The position numbers and the translations under genes were made by a program. A DNA stretch of 64,000 bases from Marifrigoribacter sp965178585 (GTDB taxonomy: Bacteria; Bacteroidota; Bacteroidia; Flavobacteriales; Flavobacteriaceae). This document shows positions 42,371 through 51,443 of the stretch, piece by piece. The notes beneath the pieces were generated by a model. That model was not told where the DNA came from, did no database searches, and was given only the letters and a program-made list of their open reading frames with translations. The DNA is taken from NCBI GenBank assembly GCA_965178585.1, contig OZ238267.1:2046001-2110000 (forward strand), written 5' to 3'. Position 1 is the stretch's first letter. Each line of letters starts with the position of its first letter.

Positions 42371-44524
42371 TTATAATTTATCTAACTGATTATCAACCCC
42401 GTCATCACTAATGGTCCAAAAGAAACCTACAAAAAAGAATTGATCGGCTGCTGGTAACAAAGCTCGTCGGTCAAAATATCCATTAGCATCGGGGGTTCTA
42501 GAATATTGATAACCATTTACATTGTCAAAACTTAAAACATTATTAACCGATGCATATAAAATCATTTGTTGATTAATTAAATAAGCCCAGTTTAAACTAA
42601 TGCTATTATAGCTTTTTGTTTTTTCTTGTAAAAACCCTTCTATATTTGGATTGGTATAAGTTCTTCCGCTTGCAAACTGATAACTTAATCCAGCTTGACT
42701 TTTCCAATCCTCAATCCAATACTTAGCAACAACAGATAAATTGTGAGTATTAACAAAATCGGGAGTTGCTGTGGTGGGATAGTTTTGGTATTTTCTTTCA
42801 GTATCCAAATAAGAATAACTCACCCAATAATCAATGTTATTAATAGTCTCATCATCTCTCCAAAACAAATCCAATCCTTGTGCAAACCCATCTCCATTAC
42901 TTGTAAATTCGCTACTAAAAATAGGATTTTCAGTGTCATAAGTCACAAGGTTTTTATAATCTTTACGATAGACCTCAGCTCTAAAGATTCGGTTATTGGC
43001 TACATATTGATAATTAGCAATAAAATGTTGTGTTTTCTGAGCTATTAAATCATTTTCATATTTTAATATTTCATTAGTTGGTTGCTGATAGAAATCTCCA
43101 TAAGCCAAAGACAACTGACTATCTTTCCCTGTCTTAAAAGCTAAGGAAGCTCTTGGCGAAAAAGTAAATTCCTCAAACAAATCACTGTATTCTAAACGCA
43201 AACCAGCTTTTAAAGCAAGTTTCTTACTGAAAATCACATCTGCTTCAGTAAAAATTCCAGATATATTATTCTTAAATCCAAAAGTTATATTGGTGTTATC
43301 TCCTATAAAATCTTCTTCAAAATCGGTAATAAATTGTTCGAGTCCAAAAGCTAATTTAAATCGACTACTAAAATGTTTTCTAAGTTTTAATTTAAAATGA
43401 GCCGAGTTTTCTATGTCTTTAATATCTTCATTAAGTAGACCTACTTTTGTTTTCGCATAAGTGAAACTTCCTCCTCCAAATAATTTCCAGTTATTAGATA
43501 AGTTTCCTTTATAACTTGCATTACTATAAAAGTTATAGTTATTTAAAAGGTATCGAATACCTTCTGTAAAATCGATGTCTTCTTGAGTGATTTCAAAATT
43601 AGAAGTATCGAAAGCTGCATATACTTTCAATAGTCCATTTTCAAAATTTCTTCTAAAAACAGTTTCACCAGAAGCACCTTCAAAAGGTTTTTCCCAATCG
43701 TTTCGGTCTGGAAATAAAGCCACATAAGGAGTTAAATTAATATAGGATGCATTTACACTTAAAGAAGCTTTTTCCCATTTTTGAGTATTTCCAAGACCAA
43801 CACCTACACTCATTATAGAAATATCAGTCTTTTCTTGAACCGGTTCATCAATAGTATTCAGTAATAATATCGAAGATAAAGCTTGCCCATACTCTGCAGA
43901 ATATCCTCCTGTAGAAAATGTGATTCCATCAAACAGAAAAGGGCTATATCTTCCACGTGTTGGTATGTTGTTGGTTGTCGGAGTGTAAGGTGTAAACACT
44001 CGAATCCCGTCAATAAATATTTGAGTTTCGTTTGCATCTCCACCCCTAACAAATAAACGTCCGTCTTCTGCAACGGTATTTGTACCTGGCAAAGTCTGTA
44101 AAGCACCTACAAAATCTCCCAATGCACTAGCTGTAGTAACTACATCTAAAGGTTTTAAAACAGATACCTTACTATTATCACTAGCCTCAAAAGTACCGGC
44201 ACTAATAACTACGGTATCTAAAGAGTTAACATCTTCTCTAAGCTTTATTTTTAGTTTATTCATTTCTGAAACATCTACCTGCAAGCTATAATTTTCAAAG
44301 GAAAGAAAAGATGCTATTAGGGTTTGTAACCCTTCTTCTGTGGTATCAAAAGTAAATTCTCCATTTTCATTTGTTGATGCGCCATCATAGGTTCCTTCTA
44401 AATAAACATTAACCCCAAAAATAGGAGTTCCATTAGCTTCAGTTATTTTACCCGAAACAGTATTCTGTCCTTGACTTACCCACGAACCTAATATAAAAAC
44501 AAATAATAATGTAAAAATTCTCAT
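42371..44524 (-). CDS. TonB-dependent outer-membrane receptor
   Basis: 717 residues. Signal peptide about 1-19, then a carboxypeptidase-regulatory-like domain (about 20-105; 'NTVSGKITEANGTPIFGVNV'), then the plug ('RLFVRGGDANETQIFIDGIR') and a beta-barrel to the end. Aromatic-rich strands run through residues 220-717. No SusD gene is adjacent, so glycan uptake through a SusCD pair is unlikely; iron chelates, cobalamin or peptides are possible. Transcribed alone, 51 bp after the small membrane gene in convergent or unrelated context. Length and domain order are normal for flavobacterial TBDTs. Confidence 0.92.
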   Translation of the reverse strand: MRIFTLLFVFILGSWVSQGQNTVSGKITEANGTPIFGVNVYLEGTYDGASTNENGEFTFDTTEEGLQTLIASFLSFENYSLQVDVSEMNKLKIKLREDVNSLDTVVISAGTFEASDNSKVSVLKPLDVVTTASALGDFVGALQTLPGTNTVAEDGRLFVRGGDANETQIFIDGIRVFTPYTPTTNNIPTRGRYSPFLFDGITFSTGGYSAEYGQALSSILLLNTIDEPVQEKTDISIMSVGVGLGNTQKWEKASLSVNASYINLTPYVALFPDRNDWEKPFEGASGETVFRRNFENGLLKVYAAFDTSNFEITQEDIDFTEGIRYLLNNYNFYSNASYKGNLSNNWKLFGGGSFTYAKTKVGLLNEDIKDIENSAHFKLKLRKHFSSRFKLAFGLEQFITDFEEDFIGDNTNITFGFKNNISGIFTEADVIFSKKLALKAGLRLEYSDLFEEFTFSPRASLAFKTGKDSQLSLAYGDFYQQPTNEILKYENDLIAQKTQHFIANYQYVANNRIFRAEVYRKDYKNLVTYDTENPIFSSEFTSNGDGFAQGLDLFWRDDETINNIDYWVSYSYLDTERKYQNYPTTATPDFVNTHNLSVVAKYWIEDWKSQAGLSYQFASGRTYTNPNIEGFLQEKTKSYNSISLNWAYLINQQMILYASVNNVLSFDNVNGYQYSRTPDANGYFDRRALLPAADQFFFVGFFWTISDDGVDNQLDKL

Positions 44525-44655
44525 GTCTAATAGTTTAAATACAAGATCAAAATTGAGGTTTTAAACATTTTTAAAAGAATAATAATATCCCAACTGTAAA
44601 AATAGAAAGCTCAATTGTAATATTTACTATATTGGTAGTATTAAATAAAAAAGCA

Positions 44656-45252
44656 ATGAGTGATTCAAATAAAATAGATGCATATATAAAAAAACATAAA
44701 AAATGGTCAGAAAATCTAACAACACTTCGAGCAGTATTTTTAAAAACCGAATTAAAAGAGGAAGTGAAATGGGGAGCTCCTGCCTATACACTTAACGGAA
44801 CTATTGTTTCTGGATTAGGAGCTTTTAAAAATCATTATGCAATTTGGTTTCACCAAGGTGTATTTTTAAAAGATACTAAAAAGCAATTAGTAAACGCTCA
44901 AGAAGGTAAAACTCAAGCATTAAGACAATGGAAATTTACTTCTGAAAGTGATTTAGACACAGACTTAGTTTATAATTATATTTTAGAAGCTATCGAAAAT
45001 TGTAAAGCAGGAAAAAAACTAATTCCTAAGGCCAAAAAAGAAATCGTTATTCCAAAATTATTAGAATCTGCTTTTAAAAATAACCAACAATTAAAAGATA
45101 TTTTTAATAAGCTATCCCCAGGTAAACAAAGAGAATATGCAGAGCACATAGGAACTGCAAAACGTGAAGCAACTCAGTTAGCCAGATTAGAAAAAATAAT
45201 ACCAATGATACTTGAAAACAAAGGGCTTTACGATAAATATAAAAATTGCTAA
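44656..45252 (+). CDS. DUF1801-YdeI fusion protein
   Basis: 198 residues from the ATG at 44656; an in-frame TTG at 44632 is unlikely. Residues 1-115 form a DUF1801 domain ('LRAVFLKTELKEEVKWGAPA', 'YAIWFHQGVFLKDTKKQL'). Residues 135-190 show the YdeI-like C-terminal helices ('FNKLSPGKQREYAEHIGTAK' and 'REATQLARLEKII'), a short form of the domain seen at 10826-11404. Cytoplasmic, role unknown; linked by name to antimicrobial tolerance. It precedes a small secreted protein gene, 21 bp downstream. Confidence 0.84.
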   Translation: MSDSNKIDAYIKKHKKWSENLTTLRAVFLKTELKEEVKWGAPAYTLNGTIVSGLGAFKNHYAIWFHQGVFLKDTKKQLVNAQEGKTQALRQWKFTSESDLDTDLVYNYILEAIENCKAGKKLIPKAKKEIVIPKLLESAFKNNQQLKDIFNKLSPGKQREYAEHIGTAKREATQLARLEKIIPMILENKGLYDKYKNC

Positions 45253-45273
45253 TAAATATTAAAAATAGAAATT

Positions 45274-45576
45274 ATGAAAACAGATCTTTACACTAAAACC
45301 ATTCTAACCATTATTGCCGTTTGTCTAACTTTAAATGTAGTTTCAGACTATGATTTGATTCCTTCTGCTTATGCTTCAGAAAATACAAATTCATTAACAC
45401 CTCTAAATACGGTTGAAACTATTGATGTTCGTATTGTGGATATTAATACTTATGATGAGTTAAAAGTAAATGTCACAAGTATTGATACCGATGATGAAAT
45501 GGATATCAATATTGATGAAATTGGCGGTTCTTGGGTAAGTAGTGGAGGGCCTATTAATGTGAAAATTAAAGAATAA
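45274..45576 (+). CDS. Small exported hypothetical protein
   Basis: 100 residues. An N-terminal hydrophobic segment (about 9-24) precedes a probable signal cleavage, followed by an acidic domain with alternate beta-like residues ('VRIVDINTYDELKVNVTSID', 'DEMDINIDEIGG'). I do not recognise a named family, but similar short proteins starting 'MKTDLYTK' occur in flavobacteria. It lies between the DUF1801 gene and an ECF sigma factor gene, 104 bp before the latter. Function unknown. Confidence 0.66.
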   Translation: MKTDLYTKTILTIIAVCLTLNVVSDYDLIPSAYASENTNSLTPLNTVETIDVRIVDINTYDELKVNVTSIDTDDEMDINIDEIGGSWVSSGGPINVKIKE

Positions 45577-45679
45577 CTTATCTTATCTTTTATAAATCAA
45601 AGGTTTATCACTTAATTTATTTTCTGTTGTAACAAAATGGTTACAAAAGATACTAACTCTTTAATTAACCTCCCATCAA

Positions 45680-46174
45680 TTGAATAAAGAACTCGAACAC
45701 AGTTTTGTAAAACAGCTAGAAGAGAATCAAAATATCGTGCATAAAATATGCAGGTTATATACGAATGATCAAGATTCGCATAATGATTTATTTCAAGAAA
45801 TAACGATTCAGTTATGGCGTGCTTTTCCAAAATTTAGGGGCGATTCAAAATTTAGTACTTGGATGTATCGGGTTGCATTAAACACAGCAATTACCTTATA
45901 TAGAAAATCTAAAAGACAAATAAATACACAAGATTTTGAATCGGTAAGTTTTAAAATAAAATCGGAAGATTACGATGATACCGTAGAGCAACAACTAATA
46001 TTAATGTATGCTGCAGTTAAAAAACTAAACGATATCGACAAAGCATTGGTTTTCTTGTACCTAGAAGATAAATCGTATAGAGAAATATCAAGTACTTTAG
46101 GGATTACTGAAGTGAATGCAAGAGTAAAAATGAATAGAGCTAAGGATAAATTACGTAAAATATTAAATCCGTAA
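45680..46174 (+). CDS. ECF-type RNA polymerase sigma factor (TTG start)
   Basis: 164 residues. Region 2 has 'NDLFQEITIQLWRAFPKFRG' and 'FSTWMYRVALNTAI'; region 4 has 'LEDKSYREISSTLGITEVNARVKMNRAKDKLRK'-type helix-turn-helix (about 125-160). The start is TTG at 45680; a following gene 5 bp downstream encodes a membrane protein that may be its anti-sigma factor. It directs RNA polymerase to a small regulon, probably envelope related, and may transcribe its own operon. No matching promoter motif is obvious. Confidence 0.88.
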   Translation: MNKELEHSFVKQLEENQNIVHKICRLYTNDQDSHNDLFQEITIQLWRAFPKFRGDSKFSTWMYRVALNTAITLYRKSKRQINTQDFESVSFKIKSEDYDDTVEQQLILMYAAVKKLNDIDKALVFLYLEDKSYREISSTLGITEVNARVKMNRAKDKLRKILNP

Positions 46175-46179
46175 ACAAT

Positions 46180-46818
46180 ATGGATGAATTAGATAAATTA
46201 AAAAAAGACTGGCAATCTAAAGAACATGAGCTTCCAAAAGTAAGCTATAATAGTATTTATAAAATGCTATTAAAAAAATCGTCTTCTATAGTCAAATGGA
46301 TATTTGTGATTAGCATTATAGAATTATTATTTTGGATAAGCTTATATTTAATATTACCAGAAGACAACCTACAAATGATGAAGGAAATGGGGTTAGGAGA
46401 CATTCTGTTTTATAGTAATATTTTACACTTTCTTGTTTTTGGAATTTTCATTGTGTTATTTTACAAAAATTACCAATCCATACAAGTTACAGATAACACT
46501 AAAATGTTAATGAAAAACATTTTAAAAACCAGAAAAACGGTACGTTATTTTGTTTATTACAACCTAGGAATGTTTGTGATTATAAGCATTGCTATCGATA
46601 TTTATTTTTATTCAAGAAGCGAGCAATTATATGAAATAATGGATTTTGCAAGTAAAGGAGTGCCAAAAGAAGGATTTGCAAACGCCTTTATTATTTCACA
46701 AATTGTAGTAGGAATTTTAGTTGCAGGATTGCTTTTACTTTTCTATTGGTTGGTTTATGGAATCTTACTTAAAAGATTAAAAAAGAATTATAAGGAATTG
46801 AAAAAAATAAATGATTAG
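46180..46818 (+). CDS. Membrane protein encoded with ECF sigma factor (possible anti-sigma factor)
   Basis: 212 residues. A charged N-terminus 'MDELDKLKKDWQSKE' is followed by four membrane spans (about 38-58, 76-96, 120-140, 168-195). There is no classical zinc-binding anti-sigma motif, so assignment as anti-sigma factor rests only on its 5-bp distance from the sigma gene and its small cytoplasmic N-terminal segment, which is typical of partners that hold the sigma factor at the membrane. Alternative: an unrelated membrane protein. Confidence 0.68.
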   Translation: MDELDKLKKDWQSKEHELPKVSYNSIYKMLLKKSSSIVKWIFVISIIELLFWISLYLILPEDNLQMMKEMGLGDILFYSNILHFLVFGIFIVLFYKNYQSIQVTDNTKMLMKNILKTRKTVRYFVYYNLGMFVIISIAIDIYFYSRSEQLYEIMDFASKGVPKEGFANAFIISQIVVGILVAGLLLLFYWLVYGILLKRLKKNYKELKKIND

Positions 46819-46831
46819 AAATTATAATCAA

Positions 46832-47635
46832 TTAATATTCCCATTTTCTTTTTTTATTTAACTCCTCCTCTTTTACAAATTCATTTTTTGGAATTACATT
46901 CAATAAGGATGGATGTTGCTCAATAGCAAACTGAAGCTTTTCTACTATAGAATCTACACTATCATTCTCATAGTCAATTTTTAAAGGTTCTTTAATCACA
47001 AAAGATTGTAAGATTCCTCTTTTCTTAATACGAAGTCCTTTTTTATCAAACGATCTTCTAAAACCATCAATTACAATAGGCACTACAATAGGTTTATTTT
47101 TTTTAATTATATGCGCAGTTCCTCTTCTAATAGGTCTCCAAGGTTTGGTTGTCCCTTGAGGGAAAGTAATTAACCATCCATCATCCAATGCTTTAGCTAT
47201 ACTGCTTACATCACTCATTTTAACCTGTCTATTCACTTCTTTCCCTTCAGATCTCCATGTTCTTTCAATACTTACAGAACCTGCATATGCCATAATTTTT
47301 GGTAACAAACCATCTTTCATCGTTTCTTTTGCAGCAACAAAATAAACGTTAAGCTTAGGTCTCCATAAATAACCAACATTTTTAATGCTATCTGTTCTAC
47401 CACTTAAACTCGCATTAAAAACATGAAACATAGCAACTACATCTGCAAAATAAGTTTGATGATTAGAAACAAAAAGGACATTTGTTTCAGGTAAATCTTT
47501 AATAACCTCGCTTCCTTCTATTTTAAGCTCATTAAATCCTTTAAATCTACGATGAGACATAACACCTAAAACTCTTATAATCCAAAGCTTAATGAATAAT
47601 ATATGTCCGAAAGGATTTTTTTTAAATAGCCCCAT
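46832..47635 (-). CDS. 1-acyl-sn-glycerol-3-phosphate acyltransferase family protein
   Basis: 267 residues. The acyltransferase motif I is N-H-x4-D: 'VSNHQTYFADVV'; motif III is 'TFPQGTTKPWRP', a variant of F-P-E-G-T; 'PIVVPIVIDGFRRSF' is motif IV. Together these mark the PlsC family, which adds the second acyl chain to lysophosphatidic acid in the inner membrane. The motif III Glu is Gln here, a change that could affect specificity. The gene is convergent with the sigma-factor operon, 13 bp apart, and lies 87 bp downstream of the Nudix gene. Confidence 0.85.
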   Translation of the reverse strand: MGLFKKNPFGHILFIKLWIIRVLGVMSHRRFKGFNELKIEGSEVIKDLPETNVLFVSNHQTYFADVVAMFHVFNASLSGRTDSIKNVGYLWRPKLNVYFVAAKETMKDGLLPKIMAYAGSVSIERTWRSEGKEVNRQVKMSDVSSIAKALDDGWLITFPQGTTKPWRPIRRGTAHIIKKNKPIVVPIVIDGFRRSFDKKGLRIKKRGILQSFVIKEPLKIDYENDSVDSIVEKLQFAIEQHPSLLNVIPKNEFVKEEELNKKRKWEY

Positions 47636-47722
47636 ACTTTATAATCAATTCTTAAATCTTACTATTTTAAATGAAGAAATAAAATAGAAATATTAGGTTA
47701 CGAATATACAAAAATACTCTTC

Positions 47723-48364
47723 TTAGAGAAGTTCTTTCAGCATTTCTCTTACTTCACTGAGCATCATTGCTGTGGCTCCCCATACTAGGTGACTGTTCAA
47801 CATAAAGGCAGGAACTTCAATATTTTTTGCGTAGGAAGTCGATAAATTTTGAATTGTTTTAATAGAGTCATCCATAAAATGAATTAAAGGAACTTCAAGT
47901 AAAGATTCAACTTCTTCTTCTTGTAAAATAAAATTAGGAGTGCTTTTAGTAATTCCTATAAAAGGTTGCACAAAAAAATTACTAGGCGGAATATAAACTT
48001 CTGTAAGTTCTTTTAAAACAGACACAGTGCTTCTTATAACTCCTATCTCCTCTTCAGTTTCCCTCAAAGCAGTTTCTTTTAAAGAGAAATCTTCAATTTC
48101 ATATTTTCCCCCTGGAAACCCTACTTGAGCAGAATGAACCCCTTTATAAGTTTTACGAAGGATTAATGCTAACATGGTTTCTTCAGCTTCCGATGGATAA
48201 AATAATGCAAGTACTCCTGCTTTACGAGCAGATTTTCTTTCAATAGCAATTCTTTTAAGTTCTGCCAATCGTTCCATAGGAGCCATTTTAAATTGTGCAG
48301 CTTCACCTGGAAGTTCCAAATTTGTTATTTTTACAATCTTATTTTCAAATTCTTTAAATTCCAT
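47723..48364 (-). CDS. Nudix hydrolase, CoA pyrophosphatase (NudL-like)
   Basis: 213 residues. The Nudix box begins 'GGKYEIEDFSLKETALRETE' and continues 'EEIGV', fitting G-x5-E-x7-R-E-x2-E-E-x-G. Upstream 'AQVGFPGG' matches the CoA pyrophosphatase type, which hydrolyses CoA and acyl-CoA to phosphopantetheine and ADP. Expected roles are CoA turnover and removal of oxidised CoA. The start codon lies two bases from that of the divergent cyclophilin gene, so promoters must lie inside the opposite coding region. Confidence 0.88.
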   Translation of the reverse strand: MEFKEFENKIVKITNLELPGEAAQFKMAPMERLAELKRIAIERKSARKAGVLALFYPSEAEETMLALILRKTYKGVHSAQVGFPGGKYEIEDFSLKETALRETEEEIGVIRSTVSVLKELTEVYIPPSNFFVQPFIGITKSTPNFILQEEEVESLLEVPLIHFMDDSIKTIQNLSTSYAKNIEVPAFMLNSHLVWGATAMMLSEVREMLKELL

Positions 48365-48366
48365 TT

Positions 48367-49083
48367 ATGAAAAATATGTTGCTTTTGTGTTTATCAATAC
48401 TAATAATTATTAGTTGTGAAGATACTAAAAAGAGAACAACAGAAACTAAAAACATTCCTGTAGAAAAAAAATTAGATACCATCATAAAGTTAACAAAAAA
48501 AGAAACAACACCTCCCAAACCAAAAGTTAAATTAACAGATGAAAATGTAGTTTCATTTTTAACAGAGTATGGTAAAAACAATCCTGAAAATAAAGTTCGA
48601 GTAACGACACCTTACGGTTCTATTGACATAGAATTATTTAAAGATACTCCCATTCATAGAGCAAATTTTATTTATTTGGTAAAACAACAGTATTTTAATA
48701 ATACCTTTTTACATAGAGTGGTTCCTGATTTTATTATTCAAGCTGGCAGTAGTGATTTAAGATCTACATTTAAAAAGAGAGCAGATATTGGAAGTAATTA
48801 TAGGCTTCCTTATGAAAAAGGTTCGGGTAGAATACATAGTTATGGCACCGTTTCTGGTGCTAAAGAATACCGTAAAAACCCGGATAATAAAACTTCACCT
48901 TTTGAATTTTTTATCTATTTAGGCCCTAATACCAGCAACAAGCATCTCAACGGGAATTATACCATATTCGGAAAAGTGATTAATGGTATGGATGTAGTTA
49001 AAGAACTTTCAGAGTTACCTTCTGACCCTCAGGATTGGCCTTTAAATAACATTTATATCACTGCAGAAATAATAAAAAACTAA
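48367..49083 (+). CDS. Cyclophilin-type peptidyl-prolyl isomerase lipoprotein
   Basis: 238 residues. Lipobox 'LIIISC' (Cys about 17), then a Lys-rich linker to about 60 and a cyclophilin domain: 'VTTPYGSIDIELFKDTPIHR', 'FNNTFLHRVVPDFIIQAG' and 'NGNYTIFGKVINGMDVVKEL'. The active-site Arg in 'LHRVVPDFIIQ' is present. It speeds proline isomerisation in folding of periplasmic or outer-membrane proteins. Divergent from the Nudix gene by two bases; its end overlaps the convergent TRIC-type gene by four bases. Confidence 0.9.
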   Translation: MKNMLLLCLSILIIISCEDTKKRTTETKNIPVEKKLDTIIKLTKKETTPPKPKVKLTDENVVSFLTEYGKNNPENKVRVTTPYGSIDIELFKDTPIHRANFIYLVKQQYFNNTFLHRVVPDFIIQAGSSDLRSTFKKRADIGSNYRLPYEKGSGRIHSYGTVSGAKEYRKNPDNKTSPFEFFIYLGPNTSNKHLNGNYTIFGKVINGMDVVKELSELPSDPQDWPLNNIYITAEIIKN

Positions 49084-49700
49084 TCATTCAATTCTTCCTT
49101 GCTATAAAGTGTTGGTAACGATAATTTAAAAATTACTGCTAACAATCTAATAGCAATAACAATACCTCCAGAAATAAATACTACCATATTGTTAGGCAAT
49201 GTCGTGTATTGTAAAATAAAATAGACGGATGCACCAGCAATACAGGCAGTGGCATAGATTTCTTTTCTAAATATTATGGGGATTTCTGTGCATAAAATAT
49301 CTCTAATAACTCCTCCAAAACAAGCAGATAAGGTGCCCAATGCAATACAAATCAAAGGAGAGAAACCAGCATTTATACCTTTTTCTACTCCAATCACTGT
49401 ATATAAAGCGATTCCAATGGTATCGAATAAAAACATCGATTTACGAATATATCCCAGTTTTTTTCTGAAAATAATGGCAAGAATTGTAGCTCCTGCAATT
49501 ACATACATAAAACGTAAATCGTACATCCAAAAAACTGGTGCATTGATTAAAACATCTCTTAATGTACCTCCACCTACAGCAGTCACAAATGCTATGATAA
49601 AAATACCAAATGGGTCCATCCTCTTTTTAACAGCTGTTAATACTCCAGATATCGAAAATGATATCGTTCCTAATATGTCTATGATTAAAAATAAACTCAC
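49080..49700 (-). CDS. TRIC-type trimeric intracellular cation channel family protein (UPF0126)
   Basis: 206 residues with about seven membrane spans and two internal repeats. Each repeat has a conserved motif: 'FSISGVLTAVKKRMDPFGIF' and 'FVTAVGGGTLRDVL' in the first, 'YTVIGVEKGIN' and 'GTLSACFGGVIRDIL' in the second. This G-G-x-x-R-D doublet is the family hallmark. It forms a cation channel, probably for potassium, in the inner membrane. It starts inside the end of the RDD gene, so the two are translated together. Confidence 0.88.
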   Translation of the reverse strand: MSLFLIIDILGTISFSISGVLTAVKKRMDPFGIFIIAFVTAVGGGTLRDVLINAPVFWMYDLRFMYVIAGATILAIIFRKKLGYIRKSMFLFDTIGIALYTVIGVEKGINAGFSPLICIALGTLSACFGGVIRDILCTEIPIIFRKEIYATACIAGASVYFILQYTTLPNNMVVFISGGIVIAIRLLAVIFKLSLPTLYSKEELND

Positions 49701-50422
49701 ATGCTTTGGGTATAATAATTATAATCTTTTAGGATAATATCTAAAAATTGGCGGTCATATAATTCAGATTTAATCTCCAAAACACTTTCTACCTTTTCTC
49801 TAAGTGCTTTTAAAGTTTTAAAATCGTTAGACCGTTTCGCAATTAAATACGTTTCTTTAATTAGTCGAATGTCTTTATCACTAAGCTTTGTTACATTAAT
49901 AAATTTAGGCTCATAAGCATCATCTACTTCTTCTAAAATTGTATGGTTAATAGTTGCTTGCTTTTTAGTACTAATTACAACCGTACCAGCAGCAGCATCT
50001 CCAAGACGTTGCCTTTTATCAGAAAACAAAATAGACAATACACTTATGGAGCCAAAAAACAACCACAAATCTATGATTCGCAACATCCATCTAATTAAAA
50101 AATTTGACCAATGCACAGGGGATCCATCTACTTTTACTACTCTTGTTTTAACAATCATCTTACCTATGGTCCTACCATTAAATATAATATGCATATATAA
50201 TGAGTAAAACATAAGAGGTAAAAACAATAAAGATTGAAACCCTATAACCGTCCAATTATCATCAAAAACATCATCGATTAAAGAGGTAACAAGGTCAACC
50301 ACAAATAAATACAGAAAAAATATAAATAAATCTACTACCAAAGCTAAGATCCGTTCTCCGATACTTACAATTTTGTAGTCCAGATTAACGTTTTGTGTAG
50401 TGTTTATTTTTAGATTTGCCAT
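49697..50422 (-). CDS. RDD-family membrane protein
   Basis: 241 residues from ATG at 50422; an upstream ATG at 50428 is also possible. The RDD domain spans about 10-140: 'NLDYKIVSIGERILALVVDL' with the conserved Arg and Asp, then 'GRTIGKMIVKTRVV' and 'FLIRWMLRIIDL'. Three membrane spans. A C-terminal cytoplasmic domain (about 165-241) is charged and helical. RDD genes in flavobacteria sit divergently from the SpoIIM-MoxR-DUF58 operon, as here, so the two are probably functionally linked. Role unknown. Confidence 0.86.
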   Translation of the reverse strand: MANLKINTTQNVNLDYKIVSIGERILALVVDLFIFFLYLFVVDLVTSLIDDVFDDNWTVIGFQSLLFLPLMFYSLYMHIIFNGRTIGKMIVKTRVVKVDGSPVHWSNFLIRWMLRIIDLWLFFGSISVLSILFSDKRQRLGDAAAGTVVISTKKQATINHTILEEVDDAYEPKFINVTKLSDKDIRLIKETYLIAKRSNDFKTLKALREKVESVLEIKSELYDRQFLDIILKDYNYYTQSM

Positions 50423-50465
50423 ATACAAACTTGTTTTTATCTTTAAGGTTTTTCAAACCCTTTTG

Positions 50466-50473
50466 CAAAAATA
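50466..50473 (-). promoter_or_regulatory. -7 element of the RDD-TRIC unit
   Basis: Minus-strand TATTTTTG matches TAnnTTTG, about 43 bp before the RDD start. The same short gap (50429-50480) must also hold the promoter of the divergent SpoIIM-like operon, for which no consensus match is seen. Confidence 0.45.
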
Positions 50474-50480
50474 GTATTTA

Positions 50481-51443
50481 ATGCGAGAAGCAGCATTTAT
50501 TAAACAAAATAAAGAAAAATGGATAGCATTTGAAAAAGCTATTTCTTTAAAAATAAATACAGATCCAGATTTGTTGGCCGATTATTATATCCAACTTACC
50601 AATGATTTGTCTTATGCTCGTACTTATTACCCTGATAGCAAAACACTTTTATATTTAAATTCATTAGCATCCCAAGCTCATCAAAAAATATATATAAATA
50701 GAAAAGAAGATAAAAATAGAATTGTTCAATTTTGGAAATTTGAATTTCCATTATTTTTTTATCAGTATCAAAAAACATTGTTATATGCTTTTTTAATATT
50801 TTTTGGAGCAACTTGCATAGGTGTCATTTCTGCGTTAAATGACGATTCTTTTGTTCGTTTAATACTTGGAGATGCTTATGTAAATGAAACAATCAATAAC
50901 ATAGATAAAGGAGATCCTACTGCAATTTATAAAAGCGGAAGTGAAATTGGAACTTTTTTAGGAATCACCATTAATAATATTAGAGTTGCATTAATTGCCT
51001 TTGCTTTTGGAGTAATTACCTCCATTGGAACGGTATATATTCTATTTAGTAACGGAGTAATGTTAGGAGCTTTTTTTACTTTCTTCTATACTAGAAACCT
51101 GTTATTTGAAGCATCAAAATCAATATGGTTGCATGGTGTTATTGAAATATCTGTTATTATTGTTGCAGGCTGTGCCGGGCTAGTTATGGGAAATAGCATT
51201 TTATTTCCTAAAACATTTTCAAGAAGAGTTTCCTTTATGAAAGGAGCAAAAGACGGTTTAAAAATTGTGATTAGCACCATACCATTCTTTATAATTGCTG
51301 GTTTTATAGAAGGATTTATAACAAGGTATAGTAATATGCCTGTTTGGCTTGCTATGACTATCATTTTTAGTTCCTTAGCATTAATTATTTATTATTACAT
51401 TTTATATCCTATTTCATTAAATAAAAAATATGCTTCAAAATAA
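50481..51443 (+). CDS. SpoIIM-like (stage II sporulation protein M) membrane protein
   Basis: 320 residues. The N-terminal third is soluble ('AFIKQNKEKWIAFEKAISLK'), followed by five or six membrane spans from about 100 with the family segment 'FLGITINNIRVALIAFAFGV' and 'FFTFFYTRNLLFEASKSI'. Named after a Bacillus engulfment protein, but in Bacteroidota, which do not sporulate, it is a conserved member of the MoxR-DUF58 operon. It is the first of six genes in tight series; its end overlaps the next gene by 14 bp. Function in non-sporulating bacteria unknown. Confidence 0.87.
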   Translation: MREAAFIKQNKEKWIAFEKAISLKINTDPDLLADYYIQLTNDLSYARTYYPDSKTLLYLNSLASQAHQKIYINRKEDKNRIVQFWKFEFPLFFYQYQKTLLYAFLIFFGATCIGVISALNDDSFVRLILGDAYVNETINNIDKGDPTAIYKSGSEIGTFLGITINNIRVALIAFAFGVITSIGTVYILFSNGVMLGAFFTFFYTRNLLFEASKSIWLHGVIEISVIIVAGCAGLVMGNSILFPKTFSRRVSFMKGAKDGLKIVISTIPFFIIAGFIEGFITRYSNMPVWLAMTIIFSSLALIIYYYILYPISLNKKYASK

